From assembly GCA_009829735.1 (NCBI GenBank), contig CM020620.1, positions 3,413,447-3,477,446 of the forward strand: a stretch of 64,000 nucleotides of DNA, given 5' to 3'. How positions within the stretch are numbered: position 1 is the first letter of the stretch; each line of letters starts with the position of its first letter. Below, piece after piece: positions 42,112 to 51,820 of this stretch. Under the pieces are notes generated by a model. That model saw only the letters and a program-made list of their open reading frames with translations. It made no database searches and was not told where the DNA came from. Made by a program: the position numbers and the translations under genes. This stretch comes from Pyropia yezoensis (taxonomy: Eukaryota; Rhodophyta; Bangiophyceae; Bangiales; Bangiaceae).

Positions 42112-42897
42112 ATCCCAGTGAGATTCACATCAGATTCGGAATACTCTTCCTCAGCACTGGCGGCCGGCCCGACATCCTCGGCGGCCTCGGCGCGCGATAC
42201 CGGGTCCGCGTCCCGTGGCACCCCCCCGGTACGCACACCCTCGACGATCCGCGCACCCCCGACGGTCCGCGCACCCCCGACGACCCGTGGCGCCTTCACG
42301 GCCCACGGTCCGTCGGCACGCGGCCCCCCGTCGGCACGCGGCCCCCCGTCGGCACGCGGCTCCCCGCAGGCACACGCCCGCCCGAGGGCACACAACCCCC
42401 CGGCGGGCGCCCACTCGATTCCTACCCCGGCGGTCCCAGTCCGCCTCGCCTCGGCGGGCCGGGCCGCACCCAAGCCCCCCCTCTCGGGCAAGGGCAAGGG
42501 CCCTGCCACCAAGGACACGGCAGCCCGCGTCAACCGTCGCCTGTTACTGCCCCCCCAAGAATCGGGGCGCCGTTACACCGCTCCGCCGCCACCGGTGATT
42601 GGTCACATCAAGCCAACCACCGCGCGCGCGGTTGAGCAGCGTGAGCAACGCCGAATTGCCAAGAGCCACCGTGGGGCGCAACGGAAATTCCTTTGCAATC
42701 CGTGCGGTGTGCGGTGCAACAGCCTCACTGTGCTGCGTGATCACCGCGGATCCCGTCGCCACCGATACGTAATTAACCGCCCGGACACCCTTCCCCGTTG
42801 CGAACCCTGCGGTCGCGAATTTGAGTCGGTGGAACATTTCGAGCGGCACACACGTGGCAAGGATCATCACCGCACGCTGGCGCGCCGCACCGATTGA
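42112..42897 (+). CDS. Extra 5' ORF of element A with two matrin/U1-type zinc fingers
   Basis: Open for about 260 codons between LTR and gag. A Ser/Ala/Pro/Arg-rich N-terminus with repeated (A/G)PPSARG blocks is followed by a basic helix-like stretch (EQREQRRIAKSHRGAQRKF) and two zinc fingers of the form C-x2-C-x12-H-x5-H, starting CNPCGVRC (about 42703) and CEPCGREF (about 42806). This spacing is typical of matrin/U1-type fingers that bind RNA or DNA. There is no in-frame ATG: the nearest upstream codon is a stop at 42109-42111. A pyrimidine-rich tract with CCCAG at 42114-42118 resembles a splice acceptor, so the start may come from a spliced leader or a non-ATG codon. Confidence 0.65.
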   Translation: MPVRFTSDSEYSSSALAAGPTSSAASARDTGSASRGTPPVRTPSTIRAPPTVRAPPTTRGAFTAHGPSARGPPSARGPPSARGSPQAHARPRAHNPPAGAHSIPTPAVPVRLASAGRAAPKPPLSGKGKGPATKDTAARVNRRLLLPPQESGRRYTAPPPPVIGHIKPTTARAVEQREQRRIAKSHRGAQRKFLCNPCGVRCNSLTVLRDHRGSRRHRYVINRPDTLPRCEPCGREFESVEHFERHTRGKDHHRTLARRTD

Positions 42898-43243
42898 CAC
42901 CTGTTGACACGCCCCTGGATCTGGCCTAGGAGCCCGATTTTCCCCCATTGATCCCCCCGCTTGGAAATCCGACACGACCCGACTCGGGCCTGTGCACGGA
43001 CGCTTCTGAATATTCCGTTTGTGTGATTTCAACCGAATTTCTTGTGCTTCTCGAAGTAGTGCTGTACATCATTTGGAACGTTGCAGCAACTAGCGCAGCA
43101 CTTATCCAAATCGTGTACACCACTACTGCTGCAGACAAACTCCTATCCCACATCTCCGAGATCTTCCTTGGGGTCCTCCCCAAGCAAGTCTTGTGAAATC
43201 TGGGTTGTAAGTTTGTTTGCCTCGGGCTTGAACCCAAGACACC

Positions 43244-44113
43244 ATGGATGCACCAATCCCAGGGGGTGTCAACCCGGCCAATCCGGGCTCGGGCTCGAAC
43301 GCACCGACCATGGAAGCCTGGACCCAGCTTACAGCGTTCGTCGCGCAAATGAGCGAACAACTCGAGGCTCATAAGATGGAACTAGCCGACGCTAAGCAGC
43401 AACTGTCCGAAGCCAAGGCCAGGGCCACTACTAGTGGCATGAAATCCGCGAGGCCGAACAAACCCGTGGCTTTCTCCGGTAAACCTGGGACGGTTGAAGC
43501 GTGGTGCTCGCATATGGATTTCTATGTGCGACTGAGTGACCCCGACGATGCGTGCAGTATTGCTTGCACCTTCCTCGACGGCGAAGCGTTCGACTGGTGG
43601 AAGGTCTACAGTCAGACTACAGCTGTCCCGAACTGGGAATCCTTCCGTTCTGCTCTAATTCGCCGCTTCAGTCCACTGAACAAGACACAAGCGGCACGAG
43701 ACAAGCTGCACTCGTGGCGCCAAATCAAAGACGTCGGAACGTTCAACAGGACGTTTCTGAGCGTCCTCTTGGACATCCCTGACATCACGGAAGCCGAGAA
43801 GATTGACCGCTACACCCGAGGCTTGAAGCGGGACATCTGGCAGGCTCTTTGTCTCAAGACCTACTCGGATCTTGAATCTGTCATGACTGACGCTCTGCGC
43901 GTGGAGGCTGCCAAGGCTGGTGCCTCGACGCACCTCGGCGGCACATCTGCGAGGCCATCCACGACGGGTGTCATTCCCATGGAAATCTCCAGCATCAAAG
44001 TCGAGAAACTCACGCCTGAAGAGCGTCAGCGCTGCATGCGTGAAGGCTTCTGCCTCCGCTGCCGTGAGAAAGGACATATGGCCAAGGACTGCCCAAAAGG
44101 CCAGCGGAACTGA
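43244..44113 (+). CDS. gag: Element A Gag, 289 residues
   Basis: ATG in ACCATGG. A helical N-terminus with a coiled-coil-like stretch (EQLEAHKMELADAKQQLSEA) is followed by the retrotransposon gag core (FSGKPGTVEAWCSHMDFYV, FDWWKVYSQ, FRSALIRRFSPLN, DIPDITEAEKIDRYTRGL) and a CCHC knuckle CLRCREKGHMAKDC just before the stop. Length and order are usual for chromovirus Gag. It is intact, and pol follows in the -1 frame. Confidence 0.95.
   Translation: MDAPIPGGVNPANPGSGSNAPTMEAWTQLTAFVAQMSEQLEAHKMELADAKQQLSEAKARATTSGMKSARPNKPVAFSGKPGTVEAWCSHMDFYVRLSDPDDACSIACTFLDGEAFDWWKVYSQTTAVPNWESFRSALIRRFSPLNKTQAARDKLHSWRQIKDVGTFNRTFLSVLLDIPDITEAEKIDRYTRGLKRDIWQALCLKTYSDLESVMTDALRVEAAKAGASTHLGGTSARPSTTGVIPMEISSIKVEKLTPEERQRCMREGFCLRCREKGHMAKDCPKGQRN
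44092..44098 (+). promoter_or_regulatory. -1 frameshift site CCCAAAA in element A
   Basis: Phased C CCA AAA in the gag frame, directly after the zinc-knuckle Cys and four codons before the gag stop. The -1 frame is open from here through pol. The heptamer fits the rule but is less common than GGGAAAC. Confidence 0.6.
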
Positions 44114-47100
44114 AGCAGCAACCGTCATCAAAACCGGTGCCAGACGCTTCTTCGGTTCCTGAAAACATGTCGTCACCATTTGAAGGCCCGCGTCTCGGGC
44201 TTCTGCTTTCTACTGCCTCTGTCAATGGACATCTTGTAAAGGTGCTGTTTGACGACGGATCTCCCATTAACGTCGTATCAAGGCGCCTCGTGAATACCCT
44301 GAATGTGACCACGAAAGAAACGGACTTCGCGGCTAACATGCCCGATAGTCGCTCCCACGTCCTCGCAGAGACCATTGAACCCTTAGAGATTCACATCGGC
44401 CCATACCAAGAACGCCTTCGGTTTGCTGTATGCGACCTAAGTGCGTACGACATCATCCTCGGAAAGAAATGGCGTGACGACAAGGACGCCAAAATCAACA
44501 ACAAGAAGAACAAGATCTCTTTCAAGTTTAACCAAAAGAACATCTCCATCACTGCCTCCCTCAAGAAACCCCATGGCCTGATTAGTAGGCAACGCCTCGC
44601 CAAGGACCTTATTCAAAAAGTTCCTGTCTTCGCCATTTACCTGCAATCCGAAGATCCTTCCAGCACCTTTGACATCAATGCAATCAAAATGGGAGAAGCT
44701 GAAGACAAGAATGACGTCCAAGAGATTCTCAACGAGTACGCCGACGTCTTCCCGGAAGAGCTTCCCGATGGACTTCCTCCTGAACGCAGTCACAAGTTTA
44801 GAGTCAAGCTTACGGAGGACGCTCAACCACGTCGCAGTGGCATTTATCGCCTATCTGAATGGGAACTCGATGAACTCAAGACACAACTTGCAACCCTCAT
44901 ACGAAAGGGGTTCATCCAACCAAGTGCCTCACCGTGGGGCTCTTCTGTACTCTTTGCCGCAAAGAAGGACGGTGGCTGGCGAATGTGCATCGATTATCGA
45001 GCATTGAACAAAGCCACTATCAAGAACGCATATCCTTTACCAAGAATTGACGACATCTTCGACCAACTGCGAAAGGCCAAGTACTTCACGAAGATCGACC
45101 TCCGATCAGGTTACCACCAGATCCGGCTTGACCCTGATACTATCCCACTGACGGCGTTCCGAACAAAATACGGGTTCTACGAATTTACCGTGCTACCCTT
45201 TGGGCTAACAAATGCCCCCGCGGTCTTCATGAACCTAATGAATGACGTCTTCCGACCCTATCTCTACGAGATTATCTGCGTCTACCTCGACGACATCCTG
45301 GTCTACAGTGAAGCTTACGAAGATCATCTAAAGCACCTAAGGCAAGCCCTGGACAAGCTGCGAGAGCATAAGCTCTACGCCAAACTCAGCAAATGCCAAT
45401 TTGCGCGAACAACTGTATACTACCTAGGCCATGTCATTTCCAACGAAGGCTTCTCTATGGAGGACTACAAGGTCCAAGCCATTCGATCATGGGCAACGCC
45501 ACAGAGCAAAAAAGATGTGCAATCTTTCATCGGCATGGTCAACTTCTATCGTCGATTTATTAAGGGAATGGCATCCGTGGCTGCACCCCTCACAAGGCTT
45601 ACTGGAAACGTTGACTTCGAATGGAACTCTGACGCCCAGAAGGCTTTTGAGCAACTACAAACCCTGACGACAAGTGCACAAGTACTGAGGCCATTCGACA
45701 AGAGGTACTCAATCTTCGTCTCCACAGATGCCAGTGGGTATGCTGTTGGCGCTGTCCTTGACCAAGATGACGGAAAAGGACGACGCCCAGTGGCCTACTT
45801 CTCATTGACGCTGAACATCCACGAACAGCGCTACAGTATCCGTGAGCGCGAACTGCTCGCAGTTGTACAAGCCATTCGACACTGGCGCTGCTACCTCCAT
45901 GGAAGGTCGTTCGAGGTGCACACCGACCATGAGTCCCTAAGGTACTTGAAAACCCAAGAGAAGCTCAACGACCGCCAAGTCAAGTGGCTAGAGCTGTTGG
46001 AGCAATTCGATTTCAAGATCATCCCCATCAAGGGCACTTCCAACCCCGTAGCTGATGCTCTTTCAAGGCAACCACAAGACGCCCCCGATAAGCACGCTCC
46101 CAATCAAGATCTCCTTAGTCGCGTGCTAACCAAGACCATCGAAAGCCTACCCAAGAAAACTGAAATCAACAACCTCATGACCATAAGCCAAAGTGATCAA
46201 GACCTTGCCACCCTAGACCAAGAGTACAACGCGGATCCCGAGTTTGCCGACCTAGTCAAAGACCCGGTATCTCCCTACCGGCTTCACATGAGGTTGTTGA
46301 AACGAGGTGACCGTACGTGCATCCCCGTTGGTACTCTACGCCAAAGACTACTCCATGACTACCACGACATCCCAAGCCAAGGACATATGGGAGTTAAGAA
46401 AACCACCAACGCTATTGCTTCCAAATACTACTGGAAGACATTACGGAAGGACATCCAAAGATACCTACAATCATGTGATTTGTGCCAGCGGAACAAAGCT
46501 GGCACCCATTCACCTCTGGGTCACCTCAAACCACTAGATCCACCGAACCAACGATGGGCAAGTGTCTCCATGGACTTTATCACCCCTCTTCCACTGACCC
46601 AAAGGGGCCACAATGGCATTTACGTCATAGTGGACAGACTGTCGAAGATGATTCGACTAGCACCAATGAAGCCCGACTGTACTGCACCAGTCGTAGCGCA
46701 ACTCTACCATGATCACGTCTACCGTCATCACGGTCTACCATCCGACGTCGTCTGCGACCGAGACCGTATCTTCTTCTCCAACTTCTGGCAGTCGCTCACC
46801 GAAATTCTCAAGGTCAAGATCAAGGCATCTTCAGCCTATCATCCCCAGACGGACGGACAAACCGAGATCATGAACAAGAAGATTGAAGAAATCCTGCGAA
46901 ACTTCGTGAACCATCATCAGGGTGATTGGGACCTCTTCCTTGTTGCTGCAGAAGTAGCTTACAACCGGTCACCCAATGCGGTCACGACGTACTCCCCATT
47001 CTTCCTGAACTACGGCTTTGAACCAAGGACAGTACCTGTCGACATCGTCGAGAGCAAGGAATCGAAACTACCAGCAGTCTCAGATTGGCTAAGCAGTCTG

Positions 47101-47628
47101 CAAAAAGCTCAGGAGACTGCCATTACCGCTATCAAGAAGGCCAATGAGACGCGCTCGGCGTACGCTAACCGTCGACGCCGACCATGTACGATCGCTGTCG
47201 ACGACCTCGTGCTCCTGAGCACCAAGAACCTTATGCCGGACGCCTTCCAGGGCGCTCGCAAGTTGATGTCCAAGTTTTCGGGACCATACCGAGTCACTGA
47301 AAACATCAATGATGTTACGTTCCGTCTGGATCTGCCTCAAGCAGTCCTTGATCGAAAGGTGCACAACGCCTTTCACGCCAGTCTACTTAAGCCGTACAAC
47401 GCTGATCCGTATGGTCGACTTCCTCCCGCTCCAGCTCCGGTAGCATTTCCGGACGGATCGGTTGAGTACGAAGTGGACTCCATTATTCGGTCACGAAAAC
47501 GCCGTGGACGACTGCAGTACCTGGTCAAGTGGAAAGGCTGCGATGTCAGTGAGAACACCTGGCTAACCACGCAAGACCTCGACAACGCACCTGAGGTTCT
47601 CGACGCCTTCCTTCGACGCACGTCCTAA
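44099..47628 (+). CDS. pol: Element A Pol: protease, RT, RNase H, integrase, chromodomain
   Basis: Open from the slippery site; the first ATG is at 44167 (44137 is a GTG). Domains, numbered from 44137: protease with VLFDDGSPINVVS at 37-49, where the usual D-T/S-G reads D-D-G; RT with CIDYRALNK, PLPRIDD and YLDD at 383-386; and RNase H (STDASGYAVGAVL, HTDHESLRYL). The integrase zinc finger has HDIPSQGHMGVKKT...CDLCQRNK. The integrase core has SMDFITPLP near 812, VCDRDRIFFS and YHPQTDGQTEIMN. A chromodomain lies at about 1110-1160 (EVDSIIRSRKRRG, YLVKWKGC, ENTWLT). No stop or frameshift. The chromodomain probably steers integration by binding chromatin. Confidence 0.96.
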
Positions 47629-47638
47629 GGGGGGGAGG
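47627..47638 (+). promoter_or_regulatory. Polypurine tract of element A
   Basis: AAGGGGGGGAGG abuts the TG of the 3' LTR, the standard primer for plus-strand DNA. It begins within the pol stop codon. Confidence 0.85.
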
Positions 47639-48485
47639 TGTAAGGATTTCCCCCCTAATCCCATGCCTAATACTTAAGGGATAATATCTGGGACCTCTCC
47701 TTACAGATCCTGCCGAATCAACTCCTGGCAACATGGATCAACTCCTTGTATTGTGGGGCATGACGCGGTGTACCTTCCAGACGCAAGATGAGTCAGCCGC
47801 TGTCTCACGGTGTCTGCCGGCCGCACGACAGCAGCCATCGATAGCCCATCATGGCCTGTCGAAAGGCGCCACCGTCAGCACCCATGACGAGCCACATCTG
47901 CCACAGCTGGCGAGTCCGTTAAAATGTCCTCGCTGCAGCATTGCAGCGATGTGACTGGCTAGCCGGCTGGCCGATTCGGCCGACTCGATCGAATCGTGCT
48001 TACACGCCTCTCGGACCTTCGGGCCGACTGGCGTCTGGAGCCGGCTGGGGCGGCGCCCTAGACGCCGCACGCCGGACCCCTTCGTTTGGGGCAAACTGGG
48101 GCTGCACTCCTTTAGTGCGCACGCCCGCCCATGCTTTGTTCTGAGAGCCATGCTTTGTTTTTGGGCCGTTTTGTGCCTACCGGTGGAGCGACGGGGAAAC
48201 GCATGCTTTGGGGCACCTCGGGTGCCCCGACGCGAGTATATAGTGCGTGAGTGTCTGCGCCACCGGGGGAGACCGGAAGGGCAACCACAGACACAGACCA
48301 AAGACGACCTTCACCCTTTGAACCCTCTCGATCACCACCGACGTCGCGCCGTCCTCTTCCCCAGACCCACCACCGTCACCACCTCCATCCTCTTCCCCGC
48401 ACCCTGTCGCCCTATTGGCTGGCACGGGTCGCTGACACCATCACGAGTACGTTGAGGGCTGCCCAAGTGTGGGTGGTTCCTCACA
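47639..48485 (+). repeat. Element A 3' LTR
   Basis: 847 bases, five substitutions from the 5' LTR and no indel seen. Confidence 0.96.
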
Positions 48486-48829
48486 CAGGGGGAGCAGCGC
48501 CCTTGCACCATGTCGTCGGTGAGGGGGTACGCGCAAGTGTGGTGGAGCGGGCGGGGGATGGGGGTTCAGGTGGCTCGTATCAGCACGACAGTGCGCCACG
48601 CACCACACAGCGCGTGCATTTTCTGGAGGGGCAGCCCCGCTTGGCGGCGGCAGGAGGTTGCGGGGAGTGGGCCGGCGCGACACCGTTGCAGGCCGTGTGT
48701 GGAGGGGAGGGGTCCTGCGGGGGCGGGCGCCCGGATGTGTGGAGCGAGGTTTCTGGCGTGGGGCTCCAAACAGGGGCCTCACGGCGGAGACCGGGCATGC
48801 TGGGAACCGGAGCGCATGGCGGGGGAGGG

Positions 48830-49046
48830 TGGGACCAGGCAAGCATTCGGGAGGGGGGGTGGCATCAGGCACGCATGGGGGGGGGGGGGGGGGGGGACCA
48901 GGCACGCGTGGGGGGGGGGTGGGACCAGGCACGCATGGGGGGGGGGGGAGGGTGGGGCCAGGCACGCATGGGGGGGACGGGGGTGGGAGCAGGCACGCAT
49001 GGACGGGGTGCGTGGGACCAGGCACGCATGGGGGGGGGGGGCGCCG
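48830..49046. repeat. G-rich minisatellite, possible G-quadruplex former
   Basis: About eight units of (G)n-ACCAGGCACGCAT with G runs of 5 to 18. Multiple G runs close together favour quadruplex structure on the forward strand. Run lengths may be inaccurate. Confidence 0.75.
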
Positions 49047-49300
49047 GCGGGGGTGAATAGCGCCATGTGACCCATCGTCGCTGTCCCCACGTCCCTGGCC
49101 GTCTGGGAGCGTCGCCGTCGTGCCCACCGCTACATTCTCCATGGTTGCTGAGCGGCGCTTCGTTCGCGCCCGCCCTACGTCATCTACAGGGGGCCACGCT
49201 GCCGTGGCCGCCGACGCTGTTCTCGCTCACATCGCCATCTTGACCTCTCCCCGCCCTCGTCAGGGCCACCGTGCTCGTGGGCGTGGCGCCGCTTTTCTGT

Positions 49301-49415
49301 AGGCGGCCAGGCGCACGTAGGCGTTCTTTCGTTGCTGTGTCGGCGGCCAGGCCGTCGTGGCCGCCGACGCCGTCTCTCCGTCCTCTCTGTTGGCGGCCAG
49401 GCTGCCGTGGCCGCC
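49301..49415. repeat. GGCGGCCA inverted motifs before the transposase
   Basis: GGCGGCCA pairs with TGGCCGCC at 49342-49365 and again at 49392-49415, with a further GGCGGCCAGG at 49302 and GTGGCCGCC near 49205. Harbinger elements often carry subterminal repeats bound by their Myb-like protein, so these are candidates, but the element ends were not found. Confidence 0.4.
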
Positions 49416-49432
49416 ACCGCAGTCGATCAACC

Positions 49433-50874
49433 ATGTCTGGGCGAGGCGGTGGTGAAGGTGCGGGCGGGGATCGTGCAGGCTCGGGCCCTGCTTCTGGCGA
49501 AAGCCCCGCTAGCGCGGGTCCTCCCTCCCCTCCTCTGGACGCTGAACCAGGCGGCATGTGTTAGTCTGATGACTCTGACGACGAGATGCTCGCCGTCGTT
49601 CTGGGCACTACAACCACCGCAGCTCTTGCAGCTCAGTGTCGTCTTGCGCTTCGACAGTCTGGGCCGCACAAGCGGCCAGGCTCTATCCCAGGCAAGCAGG
49701 GCAACAGAGACCGAGATTTTGACGTCGGCTATCGGGCTATTCTGAGAGACTATTTTGGCCTGGACGGGCGACCCCCAGTGTAATCTGAGGCCGACTTTGA
49801 GCGGCGTTTTCGCTTGCCTCGGGCCGTCTTTGAGTGCATCTACAGCGACATCAAGGACAAGCCCTTCTGGGCGCGCCGCATCAACGCCACCGGGCGGTCG
49901 CAAGCGTACCCTTTACAGAAGCTTGTCGCTGCATTTCGAGTGCTGGCGTACGGCGAGTCGTACAACCGGTCTGGTGAGTATGTGAGGTTGTCCCGCTCGA
50001 CAGTGGCTGTAGCCACTACGAAGCTGGTGGACTTCATTGTCCACAAGTATGCACCTATGTACCTGCGGGCCCCCAACGACGATGAGTTGGCGCACATCCT
50101 TCACCGCAACGCGCAGCGCGGCATGCCCGGATGCATGGGCAGCATTGATTGCTTCCACTGGCCGTGGCGGCAGTGCCCGCGAGGCCAGGCTGGGCAGTAC
50201 CAGGACTACAAGGGCCGACGCTCTGTCACCATGGAGGTTGTTTGTGACGAGGACCTCTATATCTGGCACTGTTTTATCGGCTGTGTGGGGAGCAACAACT
50301 ATCTGAACGTGCTGAGGCAGTCGCCCCTGTTTCACGAGATCACGACCGGGGCGTGGCCGCCGGACCGGTTTGAGTATGTGCTCAACGGCTGCAGACGCCG
50401 ATTGCTGTGCTACCTAGCAGACGGCATTTACCCGCAGTACCCGATGTTTGCGCGACCTTTTGCCGTCGCGGTGACACCGCAACAGCGCACATACAACAGG
50501 ATGCAAGAAGCTCTGAGGAAGGACGTTGAACGTGTGTTTGCTGTGCTGACGAATCGCTTTCACATTGCACTATACCCCTCGCGTTTCTCGACTGTGACTC
50601 GGATGATTGCCACCGGTCGGGCCCTAGCAATCTTGCACAACATGGTCATACGAGAGCGTCGAGACGGATTTCTTTGGCGCTCACGCATGGCGGCCGGGGG
50701 TCGTGTCCCGGCCGCATTTCCATTGGGCGCATCTGCTGGAGGGGGAGACGGCGGGGGAGGTGGCGCAGCTCCCGCTGGGGGTCGTGACCCATCTGGCAGT
50801 TCTGCCGGTGTTGTAAGGGGCGCTCATGGGGACAGAGCCGCCCCGGATCGTCAAGCACGCTGTGGTCCAGCTCC
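49433..50874 (+). pseudogene. PIF/Harbinger DDE transposase, N-terminal and catalytic part
   Basis: ATG at 49433. The single frame runs into element D1 at 50874 and continues at 60546. It has an acidic N-terminus, a helix-rich region (RRFRLPRAVFECIYSDI, LSRSTVAVATTKLVDFI), then a Harbinger nuclease with likely catalytic residues D239 (GSIDCFHWPW), D330 (YLADGIYP) and E366 (DVERVFAVLTNRF), and NNYLNVLRQSPLF between the aspartates. TAG at 49562-49564 and TAA at 49781-49783 interrupt it upstream of the nuclease. The C-terminal region before D1 is Gly/Ala-rich. With its Myb-like partner gene in arm 1 this is a typical two-gene Harbinger element, now inactive. Confidence 0.92.
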
Positions 50875-51237
50875 TGTAGCACAATAGGAATCCGTCGCAC
50901 GTCCACTCTCAGGGAACACTCACCAAGGGGGATCGGCACCAACGTCACCGGGAGGCCAAGGTTGCTGTCCTTGGAGCGCAAGCCACGGGACCAAGATGGG
51001 AGCCCAAATGGGAGGGGTTTGTTGTTCTGCCTTGGCCGGCGGTGGATTCGCCGCCGGCCCCCTCGTTATAAACCCTCGGAGACACTACTAACTACCCTCC
51101 ACCCCAAGATGCAAGTCCCTCTGGTCATACGTAACTTGTAGATACCGTGACCAGTACGGACTCTCAAATTGAAAGCCAAGGATTAGAAGTAGCCCCCCTT
51201 GCATTAGGGTCACAATACGGCCAACCATATTGCTAAA
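50875..51237 (-). repeat. Element D1 3' LTR
   Basis: Forward strand TGTAGC...GCTAAA, where the terminal CA has become AA. The C-run TATCCCCCCCTTA next to it (51238-51250) is the polypurine tract of the reverse strand. Confidence 0.93.
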
Positions 51238-51820
51238 TATCCCCCCCTTAGATTCGCCCCGTCCTCGGGTCGAGTTGCATTCGGGTTACCGAATGTAAGT
51301 GGGTCGCGTGACCGTTTACCAGTCGGGTGGGGCTTTGCGCCCTGTCGCGACAGACACCCCTTTTCGAGGTTGCCTGAGGGGGGTGCCCCCCTTTGTGTGG
51401 TACACACACGATCGGTTTTCCGGACCGTTAATTTCCCGATGCGGGTTTCTGTTCACGACCCCCCTTTCCGAGGGGTGTGCAAGCGGATCCGCCACCAGGT
51501 GTCTGGTGGTAGGGGAGCCCCTCTCGTGAGACGATTGAGTGGATGGCGGGGTTGCCCGCGTTGCGTGGGGGCGGTTGGGGGTGACCCCCCTGGTTGCCCC
51601 GTGTGGAGGGGGCGTGGCTCCGGTCCAGGTGCCTGGGTGGAGCGCCCTCGTAGCCCGGCTGGCGCGGGTCGTCCCGCGCTGCCGTATCTCTCGTGCTGAA
51701 CTGTGTGGTTATAAGCGCGGGCGCCCGCGCTTCCCTGGCTCGTCCGCGCGAGCGTTCTTTGTACCGGGTCGAGCCGGCCTCGGCTTTTCTGCACGGGGCG
51801 CCCCTGCTACCCCGGTCATC

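Larger units (their letters stand above)
41032..48485 (+). mobile_element. Element A: complete, young Ty3/Gypsy chromovirus with an extra zinc-finger ORF
   Basis: 7454 bases, LTRs of 847 bases (41032-41878 and 47639-48485) that differ at only five positions, target duplication CAGGG at 41027-41031 and 48486-48490. Internal order: zinc-finger frame, gag, pol with a true chromodomain. All main frames are open. It is the best candidate in the window for an element that moved recently. It differs from families B-E in primer site, LTR and the lack of an antisense gene. Confidence 0.97.
48491..49432. other. GC-rich region with no gene that can be supported
   Basis: Between element A and the transposase start. 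It contains the G-rich minisatellite and GGCGGCCA repeats listed separately. Long reverse-strand frames are products of the repeat. Confidence 0.5.

Noticed and set aside
41838-42118. A definite spliced leader joining the LTR to the zinc-finger ORF
   Set aside because: Donor-like and acceptor-like sequences are present but no in-frame ATG was found in the predicted leader exon, so it is kept only as a hypothesis.
48251-49142. Long frames over the G-rich minisatellite
   Set aside because: Repeat translation; part lies in the element A LTR.
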